A stretch of 64,000 nucleotides of DNA from Ailurus styani (lineage: Eukaryota > Chordata > Mammalia > Carnivora > Ailuridae): NCBI GenBank assembly GCA_002007465.1, contig LNAC01000375.1, forward strand, positions 784,831 to 848,830. Direction: 5' to 3'. Positions 45,878 to 56,604 of the stretch are shown here, one piece after another. The translations under genes were made by a program, and so were the position numbers. Each line of letters opens with the position of its first letter. Within the stretch, counting starts at the first letter, position 1. The notes beneath the pieces were generated by a model, which had not been told where the DNA came from, did not search any database, and saw only the letters and a list, made by a program, of their open reading frames with translations.

Positions 45878-46304
45878 GAAGAACCTTGACTGCCACCACA
45901 TCCAATGCCCCTGACCAGCAGGAAGTAGCTACGATCAGTTGTCACCCTTCTTCCCTAACAACAGTTAAGGTTACCTCATCAGAGGAGGTATGGATGAAGG
46001 GTAGTTAGAAGGCAAGCAGGGAGGCAGGGATATGTCTCCCCCACCCCTTCAGCCACTTCTGCCCTAAGAGGAAGCCACACTTAAAAGGATTTTACACCAC
46101 CCTGGCAGGAGCCCTCCACCCTTTCCCCTGTGACAAAAACCTGATTGGATGACTGACGGAGGGAGGGTTAATCAGATTAAAACAGCCCACCAACAAACCC
46201 ATAAAAACCCCTAGACTTTGGGAGTTTTGTACTATCACTCTTCTATCATCCAATAAGCCTTCCTTTGCTGCCTAAAACAAAACAAAACAAAGCATGTTAT
46301 ATGG

Positions 46305-47584
46305 GAAATTAATACTATAAAATTAATCTAAATAAAATAAAAATATACAGTGAGATCATAAGCAACATTCTGTCACAGGAGTAGGAATAATTAACAGAAC
46401 AAGAGAAAGTAAATAGATTTTAAAAAACAACGAATGAAATTCAAACATAAAAACATCAGACATTAAGCAATAAACTCTGGTTCCACATGTAAAAAGTAAA
46501 AGTAACTAGAATAGTACATAAAACTTTGTAGCAAACATCTTTCTCTAGTTTTTCTTAGACTTTGCATAAAACAATGCTGAATTCTTTCTGTATTATTGAA
46601 AGTTTTAATTCTTTAGTGTCTGTCCAAAAAAATGAATGGTGTTTTTCACCATTATAAAACTATATGGATTTGGACAAACTCATCCAGGAATAACCTCTGT
46701 GAAGTAAAGAGCAGAGGAATCTTCCCCAAGTGTTTGAAACTTTTAAATCTGAGATCTTCACAAGAAGAAAAGGAGACACAATGATAACTGAGATTACAAT
46801 TTCCACCCATAGAAATGGTGACCTAAAGTTAGATTAAATATTTTAAAAAGTAGGGTTGTTTTATTTAGAAAAATTGTTGTTTATTTTACTTTGGTTCAAA
46901 GTAAAATCCATAACCTAGATAGTCTTGTTATTTCTTAGAAAAAGAAATACCAAAAATATTCAAAAATAAATATTCTGTTACTAAGTAATTTAAGAGAAGT
47001 GCTATTAAGTTTGCTGCCACCTTTCTTTGGCATAACACTAATATTTCAGCTATTTCTATGTTATGATTTGCTCCCTTATATCCTTTGAATTTTACTTTGT
47101 ATGGAATAAAGTCATTGATTGGTGGTACAAACTCTGTATTAAAATAGTAGATTATCAGGAATCTTAATTGTAAGGTGAGCAAAATTGATTTTAGACCCAG
47201 GTCAGTAATTGTGATGCTGGTGACAATGTGAGTGAGCAGGGCATAGAAAAATGCCAATACCAGATTGAGGAAAAGACTGATGTATTCAAAGTCTTGGTCC
47301 TTAAAGCTGCTAACTTGAAGGATTCTGCCAGTTCACAGGAAAAAGGCTATAGCAATACCGTCACAGGGAATGGGACTTGTTCGGGACAGCTTGTGAATAA
47401 GAACAGCTGCACAAATTATAGATGTTTGATACTCTGTATCTCTGCAAGATGCATGCAAACTGGAAACAGTAAATGGAAATACTGAGTGCATCAAAATATT
47501 TTTAATATGTTTTATTTTGGGTTAAGAAGTTTTAATCATAATGAAGAATCCAAAATAAAACAACATAGAAGACTGATATAACTA
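46305..47584. other. Unclassified DNA with a decayed hydrophobic frame
   Basis: No repeat recognised. On the minus strand a frame from about 47460 to 46928 is open except for one TGA near 47339. Its lower half (46928-47257, 109 codons) is hydrophobic, with a segment like YISLFLNLVLAFFYALLTHI just upstream. I do not recognise a protein family; it may be an old pseudogene or chance. Confidence 0.35.
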
Positions 47585-47589
47585 ACATA

Positions 47590-48012
47590 TGTACTGGGTT
47601 GAATAGTGTGTGCCCCAAAGAGGTATGTCCATCTGGAACCTCAGAGTATTATTTTATTTGGAATAAGGTTATTTGTAGATACAACTAAGATCATTCTAGA
47701 TTACAATGGACCCTAAATTCAATGATGTGTTTTGATAAGAGACAACAGGGAAAGACACAGAGGAGAAGGCCATGTGAAGACAGAGGCAGAGAGGAGACCT
47801 AAGCTACCACGAGCCAGGTGAAACACCAACAGCCACCAGAAGCTAGAAGAAGAGGCACAGAGAGATTCTCCCCTAGAGGTTCCAAATGGAGTGCAACCCT
47901 ACTAACACTTTAATTTCAGACGTCCTAACTCCAGAACCAAGAGACAGTAAATTTCTGTTGTTCAAGCGACTAAACCTGTGGTAATTTGTTATATAAAAGT
48001 ATGAAATATCCC
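47590..48012 (+). mobile_element. LTR of ERVL-MaLR type (MLT1/MST-like), plus strand
   Basis: GGGTTGAATAGTGTGTGCCCC, TTATTTGGAATAAGGTTATTTG, GGCCATGTGAAGACAGAGGC and CAGTAAATTTCTGTTGTTCA follow the MaLR LTR (by position 47596, 47654, 47768, 47945). It is the same family type as the reversed copy at 23297-23679 but lacks a clean 3' end. Confidence 0.8.
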
Positions 48013-48460
48013 ATACTTTCATAGTTAATAACTGAAGGCAAATAAATTATGTGTTTTTCATCCCAGTATACAATGTACTCAAAATAATAGGAAAAAACCC
48101 AGAAAATACTTGAACTTGAAAACATACTTTTAAATAAATTATGATAGAATGGTTTGTGTCAAATTAAATTGCTTCTACTTAGAGTGATCTCTAATGGCTG
48201 CTGTGCATATAGAAATATATTCTTTATTTCATGCCCTAGGTAAGAAATGATGGGGTTTTCATTTTGGTTTTTGGTGGTTGCTTTTTTGTTTTTTAATAGT
48301 TGGTCCTCACTGAAGCATTCAGAGAGAAACTGTCTACTTTATATGCAGCTATCAATTTACCAACATGACTCTATATGTCAGTCTCTGTCTCTCGCTCTAA
48401 AGCAGTAACTTTCTTTTTTCTTTCTTCATAAAACAATCATCTTAGGCTCCTGTTTAGGTC
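48013..48460. other. Unique AT-rich non-coding DNA
   Basis: Nothing recognised. Confidence 0.5.
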
Positions 48461-48960
48461 ATATTAATGCACTGGATAGATAATCTAAAAATATCTCCTG
48501 TGGATGGTCTAGCCCCATAGTACATTTCTTCTTACATCACATATGATATTCTCCTTTACTCATTTTAACCCAGTCCTCACTGTTCCTTAAGCAGACAAGG
48601 CACATTCTTTCTGAGGCTGTTCTATTTTAGAAGGCTTTTCAGGTAGACAGACACCTTGGCCTCCATCCTACCTCATTTAAACTCTTGATTAAATATTGCT
48701 TATTTAAAATTTCAAACCCCTTCTCCTCTGTACCTCCTTTTTAATGTTTGCTTTATTTCCACCTTTCTGCTTTTTTATATGTGTATATAATTTATTTATA
48801 TGGTCATTGTATGCAACCTCTCCCACTGAAATGCAACCTGCATGAGTGCTGGCATTTTGTTTAATTAAATACTGCTTTTTCCAATGCTTAAAACAGCATT
48901 TGGCACACAGTGGGCCATCTAAAATATTACTTGAGAGGATGAATAAAATTGTACTCTAAA
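48461..48960 (+). repeat. L2 3'-end remnant, plus strand
   Basis: The stretch through CCACTGAAATGCAACCTGCA, AAACAGCATTTGGCACACAG and GATGAATAAA matches the L2 3' region and terminus. Confidence 0.65.
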
Positions 48961-49425
48961 GTCAATTCCTGAACCATGCTTCATGTGTTTTTAATATCAG
49001 AATGCATATATCCGGTTCAAGTAAAACACTCATTGGCTGTGCTCTTGGATATAACACATGTATATTTGCTAAATGTACCTATTGACCCTCCTATCCTAAT
49101 TTTTCCCTAGTATGGTTTCTCTCTAACCATCTTCTCAGCAAGATTTTGATTATTATTCATTAACAGGAGGTTCTTATATAATATTTAGAAGACTGATAAT
49201 GATGAGAAAACATTACACTCAGTAGCATTTACAGACATGTACAGGGAGGGTGCATAGCTTCCATTAACTTCCAAGCATCATGTGCACTACCTTATTTCAG
49301 TGCCAAAGAAGACAGCTGAAATCATTGCTAGTTTTCTGCAACTCTTCTAATTTTTTATTTCTTAATTTCTAACTACAGCTTTTTTTCACTCACCCTCTCT
49401 CAAACATTTCATAATATCAAAAGTC
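48961..49425. other. Unique AT-rich non-coding DNA
   Basis: Nothing recognised before the duplicated block. Confidence 0.5.
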
Positions 49426-49852
49426 TATAAAATACTTTATTTCTTTGGCCTTGTAACATTTATGTAGAAATACCACCACACAATAAATGCCATTTTTACC
49501 TTCCTTTCACATGCCGTTGTACAAATGAATGAAGAAAAAACAAACCATGCTAATTGATAATAGTACAAATTAATGATCTTGAACCTCACATATACCAGTA
49601 ATTCTACCAGGGTATCAGAGTCTGTTTGCTCTCTCACATTNTATAAAATACTTTATTTCTTTGGCCTTGTAACATTTATGTGGAAATACCACCACACAAT
49701 AAATGCCATTTTTACCTTCCTTTCACATGCCATTGTACGAATGAAGAAAAAACAAACCATGCTAATTGATAATAGTACAAATTAATGATATTGAACCTCA
49801 CATATACCAGTAATTCTACCAGGGTATCAGAGTCTGTTTGCTCTCTCACATT
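49426..49852. repeat. About 213-bp direct duplication split by a single N
   Basis: Copy 1 (49426-49640) and copy 2 (49642-49852) start TATAAAATACTTTATTTC and end CTCTCTCACATT. They differ at a few single bases and a 4-bp indel (ATGA near 49529). A lone N at 49641 sits exactly at the junction, so a false duplication from joining two allelic contigs is likely. Confidence 0.95.
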
Positions 49853-49904
49853 CCCAGATAATGGTTTCATCTTCTCACTAAGAATAGTTGATGACCTTAG
49901 CTTC

Positions 49905-51987
49905 CTCTTAACTGAAATACTTAATTCAAAGGAAAACTGATGCCCATCACCACTACACTGTCCTACCAGCAATACTTTCATTTCACCAAAGTTGAAATAT
50001 CCTGTGCCCTATGTAGACCCAATCCTTTCCCTTATGCGCTCTCTTCTACTCAAGGATGTCATTCCAGAAATTCTCCCCACCCTCATCTATATCTTAATTT
50101 TTTTTTGTTTCTACCAATACTTTGCATATAAACACGGTGATATTATATCCACCTTGAAAAATCTTCTCTTGTCCTACTGCACCCTTAGATTCACGTAGAT
50201 ATCTTTGCTTCTCTAGTAAAACAGAAACAAACAAAAACAAGCAAAAATCTACGTCCTTGAAAAGTGGTTTACATCTGCTGCCTCATTTTGCTCTTGTGAA
50301 ATTTTCTCTTATACTTAGTTCGATTAGATTTTTGTCTCCTACACCTAATGACAGTTGCTCTTATCCAAGACCATGACATCCACACTGGTTTTGTTCGTTT
50401 GTTTGTTTGTTTGTTTGTTTAGGATATATTTATTTATTTGAGAGAGAAAGAGGGAGGGAGAGAGTGAGCATGAACACACATGGGGATGAAGGGCAGGGGG
50501 AGAGGGAGGGAGAAACTTCAAGCCTGGAGCACTGAGCACAGAGTCCACCGTGGGGCTCGATCTCACAAACCTGAGATCATGACCTGACCAGAAATCAAGA
50601 TTGGGACACTGAACCAAATGAGCCACCCAGACACCCTGACATCCACATTGTTAAATCCAGGGGTCAGTTCTCAGCCCTTGCCTTTTTTATTAGAGCATTT
50701 AAAGCAGATGATCTCTCCCTCTCTCTCTCTCTTTTTTATTTGATTTCCAAGATACGAAACTTCTGGTTTCTGTCCTCCATGATGACACTTTCTTAGTTTT
50801 CTATTCTGGTTCTTTCCCTTCTCTATTCATTAAAGTTTGAAAACTCAGAGAACAATCCTTGTAACTCTTTCTTAAAACCTATACTTGCTCTATTGGTAAT
50901 CTCATTCTGTCTCAGGTCTTTAAATGCTATCTGTATGCTATTTACTCCTCTATTTTATCTCTAGCCAAGACCTCTCATCCAATCTCTATATCCACATATT
51001 TGAATGGCTGCTCAACAATTTCACTTTAAAATCAAATAGACAACTCAATATCAACATGTCTAAAATTGGAGTCCCATCCTCCCATACAATCTCCACATAT
51101 ATCTTTTCTTTTGTCAATTTATGGCAATTCAACCTTCCTGACAAAATCCTTTGAGTTATTCTTGACTATCCTCTTAATCTCAAAATGAATCTACCAGAAA
51201 ACCCTGTAGACTCTACCTTCCAAATATATTTGGAATCCAGCCATTCTTATCACTTTTTACTGATCGAGACACTATAATGTGTAATGTGAATTACTATCAT
51301 AGCCACCTGATATTTTTTTCTCATTCTTCCTTTGCCTTATTTTCCCACAGTCCATCTTACCTTGCCTGATACTTTTAAAACACATGTTAACTTTTCTCAG
51401 CACTCTTTAGTGGCTTCATACTTCACTTCAGGTAAAATCCAAAATCCTTACAATTTTCTAAATCTCCTACATTTTATGAACGCAAACCCACATAAACATC
51501 TGATGTTATTTATCCATCACTACCACCAGCACCAGCACACAAACACAACTTCCTTCCTGTTGTTTGAATGTTATCTGGTGCACCCAGGTCTTTAGAGATT
51601 TTAAACAACTGCTCTCCCTGCTTTGAATACCCTTCTTCCCATGTTTTCTTGGTCAACTCCCTCACTTTCTTTGAGGTTTGCTCAGATCTCTCTATGTTCA
51701 GTGAAGACCACCCTATTTGCCTTAATTAACACTGCAACACCCTTTGCCTGCTTATCTTACTCTATTTTTTTGTAGCACTTATCACCTTTAACATATAATA
51801 TAGTTTAACTATTGTTCATGCTTTCCTATTTTTATCTGTTTTACCTGCTAGAATGCAGGATCCAAAAACATGGTAATATTTTCCTTGCATGTACACTGAT
51901 ATATAGAAAACACATAGGATAGTACCAGACTCACTGTAACTACTGAATAAACACTTTTGAATAAGTAAAAACTAAATGAATAAATGA
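49905..51987 (+). mobile_element. Long L2 remnant, plus strand, about 1.8 kb without the SINE
   Basis: Landmarks in L2 order: GGATGTCATTCCAGAAATTC (50054), GACATCCACA interrupted by a SINE then GTTAAATCCAGGGGTCAG (50650), CAATATCAACATGTCTAAAA (51045), TTTACCTGCTAGAATGCAGG (51840) and a CTGAATAAACACTTTTGAAT end (51943). This spans the reverse transcriptase C-terminal half to the 3' end. Frames such as 50924-51154 and 51332-51595 are broken pieces of it. Confidence 0.8.
50385..50636 (-). mobile_element. CAN SINE, older, minus strand, inside L2
   Basis: A (GTTT)n tract at the left is the expanded reversed tail. Head AATGAGCCACCCAGACACCC at the right. Target copies TGACATCCACA at 50374-50384 and 50637-50647 restore the L2 sequence when joined. 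Confidence 0.94.
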
Positions 51988-53009
51988 AACTTCCCTAATC
52001 CCTGCAGGAGACTCAGAATGCAAGCTTATAAATACTAAGTGGAGTACTTTCTATATACTAGCCTCTTAAATGAGGATGGTAAATAAATGAACAAGATATT
52101 TGCCTCCAAGCTGCTAATGATATAATAACATCCACATCCATAAAATTAAAATCTCTATTTCAAGGTAAAATGTTAACAGGAGGTAATGGAGCTACAAAAC
52201 TTTAGAAATGGAACTAAAGGTATTCCATGTTAACGGTGTAACATGGACTAAGAGTCTAAGGTAAAGTATATCTGTCATGGCTGATACATTTGCCAAGATC
52301 TTTAATACATTATCAAATATTTTAGAGTATCTACAGTGGGACGGAAACCAGGCTGGACTCTAGAGAAGTGCAGATGAATACTACTGGGTTAATGTTTTTA
52401 ATATTGTGACAACATTTCAGCAAGTATTCTAAGTATTTATTATGACTTTGATAGTGTTTAATTTTCTTCTCTTGAAATTTTATATACTACATAGTCATGA
52501 ATAACTGAGACTTTCAGGAAGGCTGTAATGTCAAGAGTACTTAGATTTTATAGGCACAAACCAAACATACACAAGATGTTATCCTTCAAGATAGAACTCC
52601 CACATGTTAATCACTTCTGTGCAGTTTGGATAACTGATAAAAACATATCCAGAAGATATATTGTTGTATTTCAGTGAAGTGTCTGAATCTTCTATATCAG
52701 TGCTGAATGAATTGAATTTGACATGCCCAAGAGGCTTACTGAGGAAATGCACTCAAGGAAAGCAGACCATTTCACACATGACCTCACCATCCACACAAGA
52801 CATAGCAGAGACACACAGACTTGTCTCAGCTTACTTGCTGAGGTGCTTACATTAGGGATATAATGACTGTGGCAATTTGGGAGGCAAAAGATTACTGGGA
52901 TTTGTCAACACTTCATAAAATTCAAAATGCAACAGGCTAAATGTTTTATTTATGAGCCATATTTTATCTTTACCTACATTCTATTTTTAGCTTATCTTTG
53001 TCTATCTTT
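51988..53009. other. Unique non-coding DNA
   Basis: No repeat or exon recognised. The 64-codon frame at 52661-52855 has no recognisable content. Confidence 0.5.
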
Positions 53010-53023
53010 AAATTGATGGAAAC

Positions 53024-53204
53024 TTAAAAAAAAAAAAAAGGGCGCCTGGGTGGCTCAGTGGGTTAAAGCCTCTGATTTCGGCTCAGGTCATGATCTCAGG
53101 GTCCTGGGATCGAGGCCCACATCGGGCTCTCTGCTCAGCAGGGAGCCTGCTTCCTCCTCTCTCTCTGCCTGCTTGTAATCTCTCTCTGTCAAATAAATAA
53201 ATAA

Positions 53205-53245
<41 letters not shown>
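53024..53245 (+). mobile_element. CAN SINE, young mustelid-type, with 5' A-run
   Basis: The head GGGCGCCTGGGTGGCTCAGT begins at 53040 but the insertion begins with TT plus 14 A (53024-53039). The long (AAAT)n tail includes AAATAATAAATAAAT. A perfect 14-bp target duplication AAATTGATGGAAAC (53010-53023 and 53246-53259) encloses the A-run. Confidence 0.95.
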
Positions 53246-53247
<2 letters not shown>

Positions 53248-53259
53248 ATTGATGGAAAC

Positions 53260-53599
53260 ATTACAATTAAAGGCATAGACATCCCTGGTACATAATAGGC
53301 CTTGAAGACTTGTTTATTCTGTTTACCCCTAACAAAGCAGATATGCTAAGTTACCTTAAAAAAAAAATATATATATATATATATAATATGTGATTAGAAG
53401 AGGAACCATGAACTTAAGAATAGCTCTTAGGCTCATAAATGATACTAAGACAGTGTATATTTATTTGCCTTTTGAAAAGTTATCTGTAAATCACCAACCT
53501 TACATATAAATGCTATATTTCTGATTCTACCTAAAAATGCTTCCTCTGAGGAAAAAATGGCTAGTGTGGCTCATGGAAGAAAAATAACATGAAGGAAAT
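53260..53599. other. Unique DNA with a short (TA)n run
   Basis: A-run plus (TA)n at about 53358-53390. Nothing else recognised. Confidence 0.5.
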
Positions 53600-53790
53600 G
53601 TCAGGTCTCAGAGTGATAATTTGGGCTTCCTCTGCTTCCTGGCTTCCACATGACCTTGAGCAATGCCTGGCTTCTCTGGCCCTTAATTTATCCATTTCTA
53701 AGTGAGCATAACACTGCTAGCTCATAAGACTGTTGTGAGAAGTCTCTAATAAAAATGCACTTTTCAAAAATGCTGCATAAATGCTAAATA
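53600..53790 (+). mobile_element. MIR SINE, plus strand
   Basis: TTCCACATGACCTTGAGCAA, TTAATTTATCCATTTCTAAG and GACTGTTGTGAGAAGTCTC follow the MIR core; the tail is ATGCTGCATAAATGCTA. Confidence 0.7.
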
Positions 53791-54202
53791 GAGTAAAATA
53801 TGTCTCGTTTCCATTACATTTATGGGAGCTTTATGCGTGGGTTCTTCTTTAATGAAGAGCACCTCACTGAGCTTCAGCAACCTTTTCAAATACCATGGAG
53901 GCAATCCCTTTATTTATGTGAATGCAAGATATGTCGCTTATTCACATAGAGAAGCAACTTGATCATTCAATATATATTCTGCTATGTATACACATATATG
54001 TGAAATCTGTTCAAAACTGCTATCAAAGGTAAAGGATATAGAACTCTATTTTGCAGAATAAAATATATTTCATATTTGGGTATAACTATCTAGTCTAATT
54101 CATTTGGTTTTTAGGGAGATTTTAGAAAATAAACTCTATCTTAGTGGACTTGAGTAGAAGTAGGCACAGATGTGGAGACTATGCTCTAGGTTAGATTAAT
54201 TA
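53791..54202. other. Unique AT-rich non-coding DNA
   Basis: Nothing recognised. Confidence 0.5.
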
Positions 54203-54218
54203 CATGCTTTTTTATTTT

Positions 54219-54428
54219 TATTTATTTATTTATTTTTTTAAAGATTTTATTTATTTATTTGACAGAGAGAGATTGAAAGTAGGCAGAGAGGCAGGAAGAG
54301 AGACAGGGAGAGGAGGAAGCAGGCTCCCCGCTGAGCAGAGAGCCCGATGCGGGCCTCGATCCCAGGACGCTGAGATCATGACCTGAGCCAAAAGCAGAGG
54401 CTTTAACCCACTGAGCCACCCAGGCGCC
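54219..54428 (-). mobile_element. CAN SINE, young mustelid-type, minus strand
   Basis: Reversed tail, AAGTAGGCAGAGAGGCAGG body, CACTGAGCCACCCAGGCGCC head. A perfect 16-bp target duplication CATGCTTTTTTATTTT is at 54203-54218 and 54429-54444. Confidence 0.97.
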
Positions 54429-54469
54429 CATGCTTTTTTATTTTAATTTGCTTTTATACATGTAGTTGC

Positions 54470-54552
54470 AAGGCACCTGGGTGGCTCAGTCAGTTAAGCG
54501 TCTGCCTTTAGCTCAGGTCATGATCTCAGGGTCCTGGGATTGACTCCTGCAT
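54470..54552 (+). mobile_element. 3'-truncated CAN SINE head
   Basis: AAGGCACCTGGGTGGCTCAG through CAGGGTCCTGGGATTGACTCC. The match to the SINE stops soon after the tRNA-like part, and unrelated sequence (GGAATTTGTTAATTGGGCTG) follows. The end of the SINE lies within the 77-bp duplicated unit. Confidence 0.85.
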
Positions 54553-54686
54553 AGGAATTTGTTAATTGGGCTGGGCTTGTTGAAGTTGCATATTCACTCA
54601 CAAAAAAGTCCTGGGATTGACTCCTGCATAGGAATTTGTTAATTGGGCTGGGCTTGTTGAAGTTGCATATTCACTCACAAAAAAGT
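54531..54686. repeat. Perfect 77-bp tandem duplication
   Basis: Units 54531-54607 and 54608-54684 are identical as read, beginning GTCCTGGGATTGACTCCTGC and ending TTCACTCACAAAAAA; two further bases (GT) also repeat. The unit fuses the last bases of a truncated SINE to unique DNA, and complete identity implies a recent event. Confidence 0.97.
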
Positions 54687-54744
54687 GAAATATTTTTAAT
54701 AAAGTCTTTAATCTTATCTACTTTGAACTAAAATCAAATTAATG

Positions 54745-54936
54745 GAATGTGCTTGGGTGGCTCAGTTGGTTAAGCATCTGCATTCAGCTCAGGATCAAGC
54801 CCCACATTGGGCTCCCCACTCACTAGGGAGTCTGCTTCTCCCTCTGCCTCTGCCCACCAACCCTCTTGCCCCCACCAGCTCATGCTCTCTCTCTCTCTCT
54901 CTCTCTCTCAAATAAATAAATAAAATCTTAAAAAAT
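54745..54936 (+). mobile_element. CAN SINE with internal deletion
   Basis: TGTGCTTGGGTGGCTCAGTT head. The GTCATGATCCCAGGGTCCTGG block is missing between GCTCAG and GATCAAGCCCC, removing about 20 bases. Target copies AAAATCAAATTAATG (54730-54744) and AAAATTAAATTAATG (54937-54951). Confidence 0.93.
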
Positions 54937-54951
54937 AAAATTAAATTAATG

Positions 54952-55270
54952 AAGTGAGGTTATAAAACATAATAATTTGAACTTTCGCAAATCCTTTTGG
55001 CTAAATGTAGACAGGCATTATATATACACATAACTCTCTATTTGCACATCCTATATATCCCAGAAGAACTGGGTCTAAATCAGGCTATAAATATGAAAAT
55101 ACAACTTATCATTATTTTTCACTAAAAAGCTAAAAAGAAAATATTGTTGACTCCAATGATACCAAGCATGTGAAGCATGTAATTTTAACACTTCAGTGAC
55201 CTAAATTTTTTTTATTATTTCTGGCAGACCCACAGACTCCTAAAGTGGTGAGACCAGAAGAGATAGTAAT
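54952..55270. other. Unique AT-rich non-coding DNA
   Basis: Nothing recognised. A MER5-like fragment may begin at about 55277 (TTAGTGATTCTCAAAATGGA). Confidence 0.45.
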
Positions 55271-55329
55271 TTAATTTAGTGATTCTCAAAATGGACTGCT
55301 CATTTCAATTACCTCTGACATGCAAAACA

Positions 55330-55600
55330 GTAATAATAAAGTTTACTGAGCACTACTATATTCTGTAGATTTGAGCTGGGCCTTTAAAAAGTCAGTTCCT
55401 CAATAACTCTGTTGTGTAACCCACAGATTTCTGTAACAGAAATCATAAATCCAATCAACTTATTATTTAATACAGAAGAAAAGTGAGTTCCAGAGAGGTT
55501 GAGTAATTTAGCAAAAATGTACAGGTAATTGGTAGAGCCAAGTCTAAAGTCCTAGTATCTAGGGGCAAAGGCTGTATTATAACACTCTTCCCTGAGAAAC
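55330..55600 (-). mobile_element. MIR SINE, minus strand
   Basis: AAAGTTTACTGAGCACTACTA, AAGTGAGTTCCAGAGAGGTTG, TGGTAGAGCCAAGTCTAAAG follow the reversed MIR: tail, core, then tRNA-like part (by position 55337, 55482, 55532). Confidence 0.65.
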
Positions 55601-56440
55601 AAAATATCCTTCTAGGCTGAAAATTCCCTAAGTTTCATTTCTATAAATAAACTAGTGTTCAGCCTTTTTCAACTTCATACTTGTGTACGTGTTTATTTGT
55701 TTGTATACTTTGAATTTTACTTTTTCCCTGCATCTTATTCGTTTTCCCCTAATTTTGCACCCATGAGATTGCTTCTTTCAATAAATTGATCGCATCTAAG
55801 CTTAACCTTATTTTGTGTGGAGTTAATAACTCTTATTCTGAAAATGTTTAAAATAATTCTTGAATAAAAAAGAAGTCTCTTTATCATTTTCTAAGGAGTC
55901 TTATAAGAGCTGAACACCAAAGTGGCTGACTAAGAGGCATGATCCATGTGTTGTGAGTGAAGACACAATGGTGAGTTTGGAAAAATATTCAGGCTCCTGA
56001 GACCTATACATCTATGGAAAGGACCCAGAAGGACACATTAGTATTAGAAAGGCTTAAGTGCAACTGTGAACACTGTATTGGAATTTTGTTAATAGTGTAT
56101 CAATTATGTTATAATTTATTTTTACCTATAGCAGGAGGATGATTGTTCATTAGGTTGGCTGTTATGTTCAACAACTATCATCCAATATATCCTTCAAAGG
56201 TGAGAAATTCAGTACAATTAAAGAAATAAACATCGATGTTATCCTCAAAGATTTTCCTAGAACATTCTAAATATTAAATAGTATAATTTTAGATTAGTCT
56301 TGCTAGACATGTATGCTACATGTTTATATTCCTCACTGTAAAGTCGGTCATTTTTATGGCAAGTAAGAAAAAAGTAAATAGATATATAACATATATATAG
56401 TTTATCATATGTATGCTCAGCCTATATATATTGTTCATCA
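55601..56440. other. Unique AT-rich non-coding DNA
   Basis: Nothing recognised. Confidence 0.5.
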
Positions 56441-56456
56441 AGAACATATAATATCA

Positions 56457-56588
56457 ACTGGCGGGGTGAGAGGGCAGGGATAGGGTGGATGGGTTATGGA
56501 CATTGGGAGGGTTTGTGCTAAGGTGAGTGCTGTGAAAGATGTAAGCCTGATGATTCACAGACCTGTACCCCTGGGGCAAATAAAAAAC
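56457..56588 (+). mobile_element. Short 5'-truncated L1 3'-end insertion
   Basis: GGGATAGGGTGGATGGGTTA and ACCTGTACCCCTGGGGCAAA of the carnivoran L1 3' UTR, 132 bp. Target copies AGAACATATAATATCA (56441-56456) and AGAATATATAATATCA (56589-56604) are 16 bp with one mismatch. The poly(A) tail is very short. Confidence 0.95.
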
Positions 56589-56604
56589 AGAATATATAAT
56601 ATCA

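Larger units (their letters stand above)
45100..46286 (+). mobile_element. ERV1-like element with processed-RNA-like ends
   Basis: Order: partial 5' LTR beginning close to the expected R region (TCGGGTCCCCTCCCTCC at 45111), AATAAA at 45162, U5, tRNA-Pro-like primer site (45269-45286), leader, a short Env C-terminal remnant (45779-45877), a purine-rich tract (about 46009-46030), a 3' LTR U3 from about 46033 with a TATA-like ATAAAAA (46201), R and AATAAG (46252), then TAAAACAAAACAAAACAAA. The 5' copy lacks U3 and the 3' copy lacks U5, as in genomic RNA. Flanks at 45082-45099 and 46287-46304 match at 15 of 18 bases. The size and A-rich end fit L1-mediated insertion rather than integrase (4-6 bp). 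Most of gag, pol and env is absent and all frames are broken. A deleted provirus with truncated LTRs is the alternative. Confidence 0.7.

Noticed and set aside
47228..47485. 85-codon plus-strand frame as an exon
   Set aside because: No splice sites fit, and no recognised protein content. The opposite strand is also partly open, so coding direction is not supported.
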